A DNA stretch of 5,615 bases, from assembly GCA_029054485.1 (NCBI GenBank), contig JAIDFD010000255.1, forward strand, positions 1 to 5,615, written 5' to 3'. Source of the stretch: Clostridia bacterium. GTDB taxonomy: Bacteria; Bacillota; Clostridia; Christensenellales; Borkfalkiaceae. The notes below the pieces were generated by a model. That model was not told the DNA's origin. It did no database searches and saw only the letters and a program-made list of their open reading frames with translations. Positions within the stretch are counted from its first letter, which is position 1. Every line of letters starts with the position of its first letter. A program made the position numbers and the translations under genes. Positions 1 to 5,449 of this stretch are shown piece after piece.

Positions 1-210
1 TTGCGTGACTGCGCAAAGGAAATAAGGTGTAAAACCCTGCTTATTTACGGCAGAGAGGATACCGTAACCCCTGCGGTCGAAGAGGGCAAAATTTTCAACT
101 CTCTTATCCCCGACAGCATACTTGAAGTTTGCGGGGGCGGTCACTTCTGCTTTTCGGAAAATCCCGCGCCGTTCAACGGCGCGATATACAAATTTTTAAA
201 CGGTGAATAA
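1..210 (+). CDS. alpha/beta hydrolase, C-terminal part (cut by window edge)
   Basis: This is the last 69 or so codons of an alpha/beta-hydrolase-fold enzyme. The sequence shows a beta strand TLLIYG followed by GREDTVTP (residues 17-24 of the visible part), the usual site of the catalytic acid (Asp20). It then shows GGGHFCF (45-51), which carries the expected catalytic His48. The spacing and order match the C-terminal end of the fold. The nucleophile Ser and the N-terminal two thirds lie before the window. The first codon, TTG, is more likely an internal Leu than a start. The substrate cannot be told; esterase, lipase or peptidase activities are all possible. The stop codon lies 3 bases before the next gene, and the ribosome site of that gene (GGTGA, 202-206) overlaps the end of this one. 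The two are therefore probably co-transcribed and translationally coupled. Confidence 0.85.
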   Translation: MRDCAKEIRCKTLLIYGREDTVTPAVEEGKIFNSLIPDSILEVCGGGHFCFSENPAPFNGAIYKFLNGE

Positions 211-213
211 ATT

Positions 214-1812
214 ATGGGAATTTTCGTATCCGTACCAAAAACTTTGGAATGTATTTTAACCGCGCTCGTTTTCGCTGTCTTGCTGTGCCTTGCGGCGTAT
301 AAGCCGCTGGGCGTTTTGCAGTCGGCGGGGTATTCGTGCAAAAAGTTTTTCAAGTGGGTAAGGAAGAAGGGCAACCTCGCCCAACAGAGGCTTTTGCTCC
401 TTGCGGCGTTGTGCCTTCTGTCCTGCGGTATAGTTTCGCTCTGTTTTTCGTTCGCGGGCGAGTGGTCGGCGGTTATCGGCTTAATTCCCTTCGTTCTGTT
501 TTTTGCCGTTTATATGGTTGCAGACCGCAAAATAGCGCTGCGCTCAGCCGTAACAAGGACGGCAAGGCTTACGCGGCTTTACGTTGTACTGTTCGTGGTG
601 TCGTTCATAATTTCGTATATCTTGGTGACCCTGCTCAATTTTGCCGACCGTGTGTGGGGTAACGAAATTTTTTGCAATTTAAGGTACTGCGCTTTGGCGG
701 TTTTGCCTGCGGTGCTGTATCTTCTCATTGCACTGTCAAATTTAATTGCTAAAATTTACGAAGTTCCCCGAAACAAAAAATACGTTGGGTGCGCAAAAGC
801 AAAGCTTGCCGCAAGCAATATCAAAGTCATAGGAATTACAGGCAGTTACGGCAAGACCAGCACCAAATTTATTCTGAATAAAATTCTTTCAAGTAAGTAC
901 AGGGTTTTGTCGACCCCGCGCTCGCACAATACTCCGATAGGAATAGCGCTTGCAATCAACTCGCACGAGCTTAGCTCCTACGATATTTTCGTTGCGGAAA
1001 TGGGAGCGAGAAACTTGGGCGATATTGCGGAGCTTTGCGAAATCTGCCCGCCCGATATTTCCGTAATCACGGGAATATGCGGTCAGCACCTTGAAACCTT
1101 CGGCTCGTTTGCAAACGTGGTAAGGGCAAAGGGCGAGATTCTGGACCATACAAATACCTGCGCGGTTATAGCTGACGACTGCTTTGACCTTTTTGCGGAA
1201 CACTCCTGCAAAAAAGAGCGGTGCGACTGCGTTTCCGATATATCCTGTTCGTCCGAGGGCGTTAAATTTACACTCACTCTGGGCGGTGAAAGCATGATTT
1301 GCGAAAGCAGGCTTTTGGGCAGGCACGCCGCATTTAACATAGCAATCGCGGCGCAGGCGGCTTACCTTGCGGGTATGACCCTTGGAGAAATCGCCGCGGC
1401 AATCCCGCAGATAGAGTTTATCGAACACCGCTTACAGCTCATAAAGGCCAACGGCGTAAATATTTTAGACGACGGATACAATTCCAACGTAAAGGGCGCG
1501 CGCGCCGCGCTGGAAGTTTTGCGCAGTTTCGCAGGTCGCAAAATCGCGGTAACTCCCGGGCTTGTGGAGCTGGGCGTTTTGGAAGAGGACGAAAATAAGG
1601 AACTTGGCAAAAACCTTGCGGGGCTTGATTTGGTTATTCTCGTAGGAGATACGCTGATAGAGCCCGTCAAACGCGGCTATCTTGAAAACGGCGGCAACGG
1701 CGAAAAACTTGTTACCGTACCCACTTTGCAGGCGGCGCAGGAGCATATAAAGGAATATATAAATACGGGCGACACCGTTTTGTTTTTAAACGATTTACCC
1801 GATATTGTATAA
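214..1812 (+). CDS. murF: membrane-anchored MurF-type ligase (UDP-MurNAc-tripeptide--D-Ala-D-Ala ligase)
   Basis: This 532-residue Mur ligase probably adds D-Ala-D-Ala to the UDP-MurNAc tripeptide using ATP, on the cytoplasmic face of the membrane. About five hydrophobic segments come first (roughly 9-29, 60-80, 84-103, 122-143, 157-179). The catalytic part follows: ATP P-loop GITGSYGKTSTK (207-218), AEMGA with a Mg-binding Glu262, QHLETFGS (291-298), and RAKGEI with Lys306 at the usual carbamylated-lysine position. Next come GRHAAFN (369-375), EHRLQ (404-408), DDGYNSN (419-425) and TPGLVELG (447-454). Ordinary MurF is about 450 residues and soluble, with an N-terminal substrate-binding domain. 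Here the membrane region takes that place, so UDP-substrate recognition may differ. The start is supported by GGTGA seven bases upstream. The ddl gene downstream, which makes its dipeptide substrate, favours MurF over other Mur ligases. A MurF-like paralogue with another substrate is not excluded. Confidence 0.85.
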   Translation: MGIFVSVPKTLECILTALVFAVLLCLAAYKPLGVLQSAGYSCKKFFKWVRKKGNLAQQRLLLLAALCLLSCGIVSLCFSFAGEWSAVIGLIPFVLFFAVYMVADRKIALRSAVTRTARLTRLYVVLFVVSFIISYILVTLLNFADRVWGNEIFCNLRYCALAVLPAVLYLLIALSNLIAKIYEVPRNKKYVGCAKAKLAASNIKVIGITGSYGKTSTKFILNKILSSKYRVLSTPRSHNTPIGIALAINSHELSSYDIFVAEMGARNLGDIAELCEICPPDISVITGICGQHLETFGSFANVVRAKGEILDHTNTCAVIADDCFDLFAEHSCKKERCDCVSDISCSSEGVKFTLTLGGESMICESRLLGRHAAFNIAIAAQAAYLAGMTLGEIAAAIPQIEFIEHRLQLIKANGVNILDDGYNSNVKGARAALEVLRSFAGRKIAVTPGLVELGVLEEDENKELGKNLAGLDLVILVGDTLIEPVKRGYLENGGNGEKLVTVPTLQAAQEHIKEYINTGDTVLFLNDLPDIV

Positions 1813-1854
1813 CGCAAGACAAATTTAAAATTCACCAAAGCGGAAAAATAAAGC

Positions 1855-1861
1855 GGAGGTG
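1855..1861 (+). promoter_or_regulatory. strong ribosome binding site of ddl
   Basis: GGAGGTG lies five bases (counted from GGAGGT) before the ATG at 1866. It selects this start over an overlapping GTG at 1859 in another frame. It is much stronger than the site of the upstream ligase gene, so the dipeptide ligase may be translated more than its partner. Confidence 0.8.
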
Positions 1862-1865
1862 AATT

Positions 1866-2963
1866 ATGAAAAAAACTATTGCCGTAATATTCGGCGGCGT
1901 TTCAAACGAAAACGAAATATCTGTTATAACGGGCACGATGGCGTCCAACGTCTTAAAGAGCGGGGGCGGGCAGGTCGTGCCTTTGTACTTGTCCCAACAG
2001 GGCGAGCTGTATACGGGCGAGGGACTGCTCGATATAAACAATTTTAAAGACGGCGGTTATGAAAAGTCGCCCAAAGCTTCGATTACCCGCGGCGGCGTGT
2101 TTGAGCTGAATAAACGCGGAAAAGTCAAGCGGTTTATAAAAGTAGACGTTGCGCTCAACTGCTGTCACGGCGGTCTGGGCGAGGGCGGCGGCGTGTGCGG
2201 ACTCTTCGCACTGTGCGGAATCCCGCTTGCAAGCGCGGGAATGTTCGAGTCCGCCGCGTTTATGGATAAGTACTTCACAAAGCTCGTCTTAGGTTCGCTG
2301 GGCGTAAAGGTTGCGCCTTACGTCTATTTCAGAAGCGTAAACGATGCGCTCTGCGCCGAAGAGCTGGGCTACCCCGTTATCGTAAAACCCGCAAAGCTGG
2401 GTTCGAGCATAGGCATTGCACGCGCGGACGACAGGGAAAGCCTTATGCAGGCGGTTGAAGCGGCTTTCTTTTACGACGACGGAGTTCTGGTTGAAAAGTA
2501 TTTTTCCGACCGCCGCGAAATTAACTGCGCCGCCTACTTTTCGGACGGAAAAGTAATAACATCGGAGTGCGAAGAAGCATTCACCAAGGGCGATATTTTA
2601 AGCTACGACGACAAGTACGCTGGCGGCGGCAAATCGCAGCTTCCCGCGGATATCCCCGCGGAGCTGTCGGATAAAATCCGTTCGCTGACGGCGGAGGTGT
2701 ACTCGCGGCTGAATATGCGCGGCATTGTCCGTTTCGATTACATACTTTGCGGCAACGAGGTGTATCTGAGTGAAATTAACACCGTACCAGGCTCGCTTTC
2801 ATACTATCTCTTATCCAACGGTTTCAAGGATTTTTACCCCGTGTTGCAGGCGGTAATCGTTCAGGCTCTGGACGACTGGCAGCGCGCCGCCGACAAAAAG
2901 GTGCTTTGTACGGGCATATTAAACGCTCTGCCCTCGGACTCTTCAAAAATAGGTAAAAAATAA
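1866..2963 (+). CDS. ddl: D-alanine--D-alanine ligase
   Basis: This 365-residue ATP-grasp enzyme joins two D-alanines into the dipeptide that MurF attaches to peptidoglycan precursors. Visible motifs in order are FGGVSNENEISV (9-20) with the substrate-binding Glu15, HGGLGEGG (101-108), and FESAAFMDK (127-135), where the conserved Ser129 and the MDK sit. VKPAKLGSSIG (173-183) is the ATP-grasp core. DRREIN (215-220), YDDKY (247-251) in the omega loop, and EINTVPGS (303-310), with metal-binding Glu303 and Asn305, complete the set. The Lys-Tyr at 250-251 is what I would expect of a D-Ala-D-Ala rather than a D-Ala-D-lactate enzyme (inference). Two motifs are off consensus: GGxSxEHE reads SNENE, and HGxxGEDG reads GEGG. 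The start is fixed by GGAGGTG (1855-1861). The gene lies 53 bases after murF with no terminator between, so a shared transcript is likely. Confidence 0.93.
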   Translation: MKKTIAVIFGGVSNENEISVITGTMASNVLKSGGGQVVPLYLSQQGELYTGEGLLDINNFKDGGYEKSPKASITRGGVFELNKRGKVKRFIKVDVALNCCHGGLGEGGGVCGLFALCGIPLASAGMFESAAFMDKYFTKLVLGSLGVKVAPYVYFRSVNDALCAEELGYPVIVKPAKLGSSIGIARADDRESLMQAVEAAFFYDDGVLVEKYFSDRREINCAAYFSDGKVITSECEEAFTKGDILSYDDKYAGGGKSQLPADIPAELSDKIRSLTAEVYSRLNMRGIVRFDYILCGNEVYLSEINTVPGSLSYYLLSNGFKDFYPVLQAVIVQALDDWQRAADKKVLCTGILNALPSDSSKIGKK

Positions 2964-2967
2964 AAAC

Positions 2968-2994
2968 AGCCCCCGCGGCAAAGCCGCGGGGGCT
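2968..2994. terminator. bidirectional intrinsic terminator between ddl and the S-component gene
   Basis: A perfect 12-base-pair stem, AGCCCCCGCGGC (2968-2979) with GCCGCGGGGGCT (2983-2994), closes on a three-base AAA loop. It begins 4 bases after the ddl stop and ends 6 bases before the stop of the convergent gene. On the minus strand it is followed by two T runs (TTTTT, A, TTTTTT), which makes a textbook terminator for the transporter gene. On the plus strand only TATAAA follows, so plus-strand termination depends mostly on the very stable stem. Confidence 0.9.
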
Positions 2995-3000
2995 TATAAA

Positions 3001-3642
3001 TTATTCTTCAACTTTTTCAGGTTGTTCTGACGGCTCGGGCGGAACGGTCTTTCGTTTGCCAATCATTTCCAGTCTGAAATCGGGCAAAAGGTGCGCGGCT
3101 TTAAGCTGTTTTTTCAGCTTGCAGACGTAGAGAATGACTATCGCCACCGTAAGCCCTATGACTTCCTGCAAGACGTTTGCAGGCATTTTCGCAATCGCAA
3201 CCGCGGGCGCAAGTCCGTCCCACGTTATGCGCTTTAAATAATATGACACAATCACCAACAGCGCGGGGAAGATACCCGCAAGGACGGCAAGCACGGTTTC
3301 TCTTTTTTCGCTTTCCTTTTTGTTAAAGAAAAACCGCAAAAGCATAAATATGCCAGAGACAGCAAAACCCTGCGCGCCGTGAATGAGGAGCGAGGGTATC
3401 GCGGTGTACGCGGTGCCGTTTATTCCGAACAAATCGAAAAAAGCCGTGCCTATTCCACCGACGATTGCCGCGCCGATCGGATCGAGTAAGTAAGCCGCCA
3501 TAAATATTGCGAAATCGCACCAATAAATGTAACCCGTCAGAACGGGCAGTCTCGGTATGTACCCCGTTGCAACCACCATCGCGGTCAATACAGCGACGTA
3601 ACAAATCCATTTCGTGGTGAAAAGTACTCTCTTTGTTGCCAT
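3001..3642 (-). CDS. ECF transporter S component, probable vitamin B6 (or related vitamin) uptake
   Basis: This 213-residue integral membrane protein resembles the substrate-binding S subunit of energy-coupling-factor vitamin transporters. It would work with a shared EcfA/EcfA'/EcfT module encoded elsewhere. About six hydrophobic segments are visible (roughly 12-28, 38-54, 55-72, 80-104, 116-136, 156-174). Helix 1 carries Ala17, Ala21 and Ala25, the AxxxA spacing typical of contact with EcfT. The stretch GYIYWCDFAIFMAA (37-50) followed by GAAIVGGIGTAFFDL (57-71) has the family's usual look. The substrate cannot be read from the sequence. The divergent MocR/PdxR regulator argues for a pyridoxine-type vitamer (inference); thiamin-precursor or other S components look alike. 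The last 25 or so residues form a charged, Pro/Glu/Lys-rich tail. The start is fixed by AGAGGT (3647-3652) four bases upstream of the ATG. Confidence 0.83.
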   Translation of the reverse strand: MATKRVLFTTKWICYVAVLTAMVVATGYIPRLPVLTGYIYWCDFAIFMAAYLLDPIGAAIVGGIGTAFFDLFGINGTAYTAIPSLLIHGAQGFAVSGIFMLLRFFFNKKESEKRETVLAVLAGIFPALLVIVSYYLKRITWDGLAPAVAIAKMPANVLQEVIGLTVAIVILYVCKLKKQLKAAHLLPDFRLEMIGKRKTVPPEPSEQPEKVEE

Positions 3643-3669
3643 AAATACCTCTTTTTTCCAGTTTTAACG

Positions 3670-3699
3670 TTGACTATTATACTCAATCCGTGGTATTAT
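3670..3699 (+). promoter_or_regulatory. candidate promoter of the MocR/PdxR-family gene
   Basis: The plus strand has TTGACT (3670-3675, five of six matches), an 18-base spacer, and TATTAT (3694-3699, five of six) preceded by TGG, an extended -10. RNA would start near 3706, giving a leader of about 38 bases. Its -35 directly abuts the -10 of the opposite promoter, so the two polymerases should exclude each other. Confidence 0.5.
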
Positions 3700-3704
3700 T
3701 AAAA
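3676..3704 (-). promoter_or_regulatory. candidate promoter of the S-component gene
   Basis: The minus strand has a perfect -10, TATAAT (3676-3681). Seventeen bases upstream lies a poor -35, TTTTAA (3699-3704, three of six matches). This would start RNA near 3669 and leave a leader of about 26 bases before the ATG at 3642. A good -10 with a weak -35 is the pattern of a promoter that needs an activator, which fits a PdxR-type regulator. Confidence 0.5.
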
Positions 3705-3710
3705 TAGCCA
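3691..3710. promoter_or_regulatory. imperfect palindrome, candidate regulator operator
   Basis: The 20-base element TGGTATTATTAAAATAGCCA has outer arms TGG-TATT and (on the other strand) TGGCTATT, symmetric apart from one extra base. It covers the -10 of the plus promoter and the -35 position of the minus promoter. A protein bound here could repress the regulator gene and activate the transporter gene, the arrangement known for PdxR-type regulators. Many MocR sites also include direct repeats, which I do not see clearly. The region is AT-rich, so chance symmetry is possible. Confidence 0.35.
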
Positions 3711-3743
3711 ATTTAAATAAATTTTATAATATCAGATTGAATT

Positions 3744-5078
3744 ATGCAGAACTACGAATTAAAGGGCAAAAACAAATACTGGTCGCTGTACAAAAAGCTC
3801 AGAGGCGATATTTTGGAAGGCAGACTTAAAAAGGGCGAAAGACTGCCCTCAAAACGCGCCCTCGCCGAGAGCCTAAACGTGAGCGTAATTACCGTGCAGT
3901 CGGCGTACGACCAGCTTCTTGCCGAGGGCTATATCTTTTCGCGCGAGCGGAGCGGGTACTTCGTTTCGGACGTAAACGTTGAGTTCCACGGCGGGCGGGA
4001 GTACCAGCCCGTGCAAAGACCGCCCGAAAAAAAATACGCGCTGGACTTTGTGAGAGGCACTGCCTCGTCGCTGTTCCCCTTTTCCGTGTGGGCAAAGCTA
4101 ATGCGCGCGGTGCTTGCCGACTGCGGCGAACACCTGCTTGAAAGCGTGCCCTGCGATGGGGACTTAGAGCTTAAAAACGCGGTCGCAGGTTATTTGTACC
4201 GCGCCCGCGGAATAGACGCAGACCCGCGCTACATAGTTATCGGCGCGGGCGCGGAGTATCTGTACGGCGTAATCGTACAGCTATTGGGGCGGGATAAAAT
4301 TTTTGCGGTTGAAAACCCCGGCTACGGCAAAATTTCAAAAACCTATATGTTAAACGGCGCAAAGTGCGTTTACGTTCCTGTTACTGACGGCGGCGCGGAC
4401 TGCGAAGCGGCGGAGAGGAGCGGGGCGGACGTTTTGCACCTTTCGCCTTCGCACCAGTTCCCGACCGGCGCGGTAACGCCCGCCTCGTCAAGGGCGAGAC
4501 TTATAGCCTGGGCTAACGCGGGCGGCAGGTACGTTGTGGAGGACGACTATGACAGCGAGTTCAGACTTTCGGGCAAGCCGTTGCAAAGTATGTTCAGCCT
4601 CTGCCCCGACAGGGTTATTTATATGAACACCTTTTCAAAGAGTCTTGCGCCCTCAATGCGTATGGGCTATATGGTTTTGCCTCCCGCCTTGTACGAAAGG
4701 TATCTGCAACTCTTTTCCCACTCAGCAAACGTTGTGCCGCTGTTCGAGCAAAAGACGCTTGCCAAAATGCTGGACGGCGGGTATTTCGAAAGGCACATAA
4801 ACAGACTTAAAAACCATTACAGAACGGTAAGACAGGCGGTCTTGGACAAAGCTTCGGAACTCGGCTGTACGGTCAAGGATACGGGAAGCGGTCTGCATCT
4901 GCTTGTTTCGTTTGAAGGCGCATCGGACGGATTTATCAAAGAACAGGCGGAAAAACGTGGTATAAACGTAAGGTGCCTTTCGGATTATGTCTTGTCGCCT
5001 ATGGACGGCGCGGAGGGGTGGGCGGTGATAAATTATACGGGAGTATCGCCAGAAGCCGTTTCAGAAATAAAAGTATAA
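3744..5078 (+). CDS. pdxR: MocR/PdxR-family transcriptional regulator (GntR HTH fused to aminotransferase-like domain)
   Basis: This 444-residue protein has the MocR/PdxR layout. A GntR-type winged helix-turn-helix occupies about 11-74 (LPSKRALAESLNVSVITVQ for the helices, EGYIFSRERSGYFV for the wing). A linker follows, then a fold-type I aminotransferase-like domain (about 98-440). PLP-site features are present: PSHQFPTG (235-242), EDDYDSEF (266-273), and the Schiff-base lysine in NTFSKSLAPS (Lys299), followed by MRMGYMVLP. It probably senses pyridoxal phosphate and controls the divergent S-component gene and itself. The symbol is inferred from architecture and neighbour; other MocR subfamilies (GabR-like, for example) share the fold. 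The start must be at or after this ATG because an in-frame TGA lies at 3738-3740, and the next Met is residue 120. No Shine-Dalgarno sequence precedes it, unlike its neighbours. The length is normal. Confidence 0.85.
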   Translation: MQNYELKGKNKYWSLYKKLRGDILEGRLKKGERLPSKRALAESLNVSVITVQSAYDQLLAEGYIFSRERSGYFVSDVNVEFHGGREYQPVQRPPEKKYALDFVRGTASSLFPFSVWAKLMRAVLADCGEHLLESVPCDGDLELKNAVAGYLYRARGIDADPRYIVIGAGAEYLYGVIVQLLGRDKIFAVENPGYGKISKTYMLNGAKCVYVPVTDGGADCEAAERSGADVLHLSPSHQFPTGAVTPASSRARLIAWANAGGRYVVEDDYDSEFRLSGKPLQSMFSLCPDRVIYMNTFSKSLAPSMRMGYMVLPPALYERYLQLFSHSANVVPLFEQKTLAKMLDGGYFERHINRLKNHYRTVRQAVLDKASELGCTVKDTGSGLHLLVSFEGASDGFIKEQAEKRGINVRCLSDYVLSPMDGAEGWAVINYTGVSPEAVSEIKV

Positions 5079-5080
5079 TA

Positions 5081-5108
5081 AAAAACCGTACTTCAATGTA
5101 CGGTTTTT
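5081..5108. terminator. bidirectional terminator shared by the regulator gene and the peptide array
   Basis: A perfect 11-base-pair stem, AAAAACCGTAC (5081-5091) with GTACGGTTTTT (5098-5108), has a six-base loop. The A and T runs form the base of the stem, so both strands read a hairpin ending in T5. It starts 2 bases after the regulator's stop and lies 12 bases beyond the stop of the last micro-protein gene on the minus strand. It therefore bounds both converging transcripts. Confidence 0.88.
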
Positions 5109-5120
5109 AAAATCGGTTTT

Positions 5121-5216
5121 TTATCTGTTGCAACCCAAAGTAACGTATATAAAGGGCGAAACAACAAGGTTGTTCTCTTCATTATAGCGTTCGTTCAACA
5201 TTTCGTATACGGTCAT
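5121..5216 (-). CDS. micro-protein A, divergent member of tandem peptide family (candidate RiPP precursor)
   Basis: This 31-residue peptide is the third and last of the array in transcription order. It starts MTVYEMLNE and ends NLVVSPFIYVTLGCNR. The C-terminal half shares Asn16, Leu17, Val19, Ser20, Pro21, Tyr24, Val25, Leu27, Cys29 and Arg31 with its two neighbours. The N-terminal half is acidic and has Tyr4 in common. There is no signal peptide, membrane helix or known domain. The start is fixed by AGGAGGTG (5223-5230), seven bases from the ATG when counted after AGGAGGT. It is the most diverged copy: one residue longer, GCNR in place of DCAR, Phe-Ile where the others have Met-Ala or Leu-Ala, and Thr for Ile before the Leu. 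I do not recognise the family. A leader-plus-core precursor is an inference from size, tandem copies and the lone Cys near the end. Confidence 0.72.
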   Translation of the reverse strand: MTVYEMLNERYNEENNLVVSPFIYVTLGCNR

Positions 5217-5229
5217 TTCAAGCACCTCC

Positions 5230-5261
5230 TTGATTTCTTCTCATTTTTCCCTTTAAATCAA
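5230..5261 (-). promoter_or_regulatory. inverted repeat ahead of micro-protein A, next to its ribosome site
   Basis: TTGATTT (5230-5236) is complementary to AAATCAA (5255-5261) with an 18-base loop. In the minus-strand RNA the downstream arm ends on the first base of the AGGAGG of copy A. Pairing could limit access to that site. The sequence AAATCAAGG in this arm also occurs in the array leader. The region is AT-rich and the stem is weak. Confidence 0.25.
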
Positions 5262-5289
5262 TATAGAGATGTGCTTTTTCGGCTTTTAC

Positions 5290-5382
5290 TTATCTTGCAC
5301 AGTCAAGAATTACGTAAGCCATAGGCGAAACCGCAAGGTTTGCATTTTCTTCCATTTCGTTAAGGTTGTCGTAAATAAACAT
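5290..5382 (-). CDS. micro-protein B of tandem peptide family (candidate RiPP precursor)
   Basis: This 30-residue peptide is the middle copy. It starts MFIYDNLNEMEE and ends NLAVSPMAYVILDCAR. It matches copy C at 24 of 30 residues. Of the codons that differ between B and C, eight are silent and six change the residue. From residue 15 to the end only one residue changes (Met21 for Leu), against six silent changes, as expected for a translated and constrained product. Net charge is about -4, with the acids mostly in the first half and a hydrophobic second half holding a single Cys28. AGGAGG (5391-5396) lies eight bases before the ATG. The stop is 73 bases from the start of copy A, and no terminator is visible between them. 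The function is unknown; other possibilities are a secreted signal or a small toxin. Confidence 0.77.
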   Translation of the reverse strand: MFIYDNLNEMEENANLAVSPMAYVILDCAR

Positions 5383-5449
5383 CTTCTTAGCCTCCTGCTA
5401 AATATTCATATCTTCAAGTTCTAAACTTTTGTATCGGTTTTTAAGTCCC

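Noticed and set aside
1159..1248. Six cysteines at residues 316-345 of the MurF-type ligase as a MurT-like zinc ribbon
   Set aside because: The spacing is not two CxxC pairs, and the segment aligns by eye with the ordinary linker after the NADD-like motif (IADD). The protein is Cys-rich throughout.
889..1746. Several open frames antisense to the MurF-type gene
   Set aside because: They are shadows of a clearly coding plus-strand gene with intact motifs, and show no recognisable domains.
1813..1865. Possible promoter or terminator between murF and ddl
   Set aside because: No hairpin and no -35/-10 pair could be seen; only the ribosome site of ddl is clear.
1859..2047. GTG-started plus-strand frame overlapping the start of ddl
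   Set aside because: It overlaps Ddl's own N-terminal motif in a different frame, and its start lies inside the ribosome site.
3725..3730. Perfect TATAAT on the plus strand as the main promoter of the regulator gene
   Set aside because: No -35-like sequence at 16-18 bases upstream and no TGn extension; the TTGACT/TATTAT pair upstream is better. Kept only as a remote alternative.
5218..5244. Eight-codon minus-strand frame (ATG to TGA) just before copy A
   Set aside because: It has only an AAAGGG-like site and simply reads through the AGGAGG of copy A; there is no counterpart before copies B or C.
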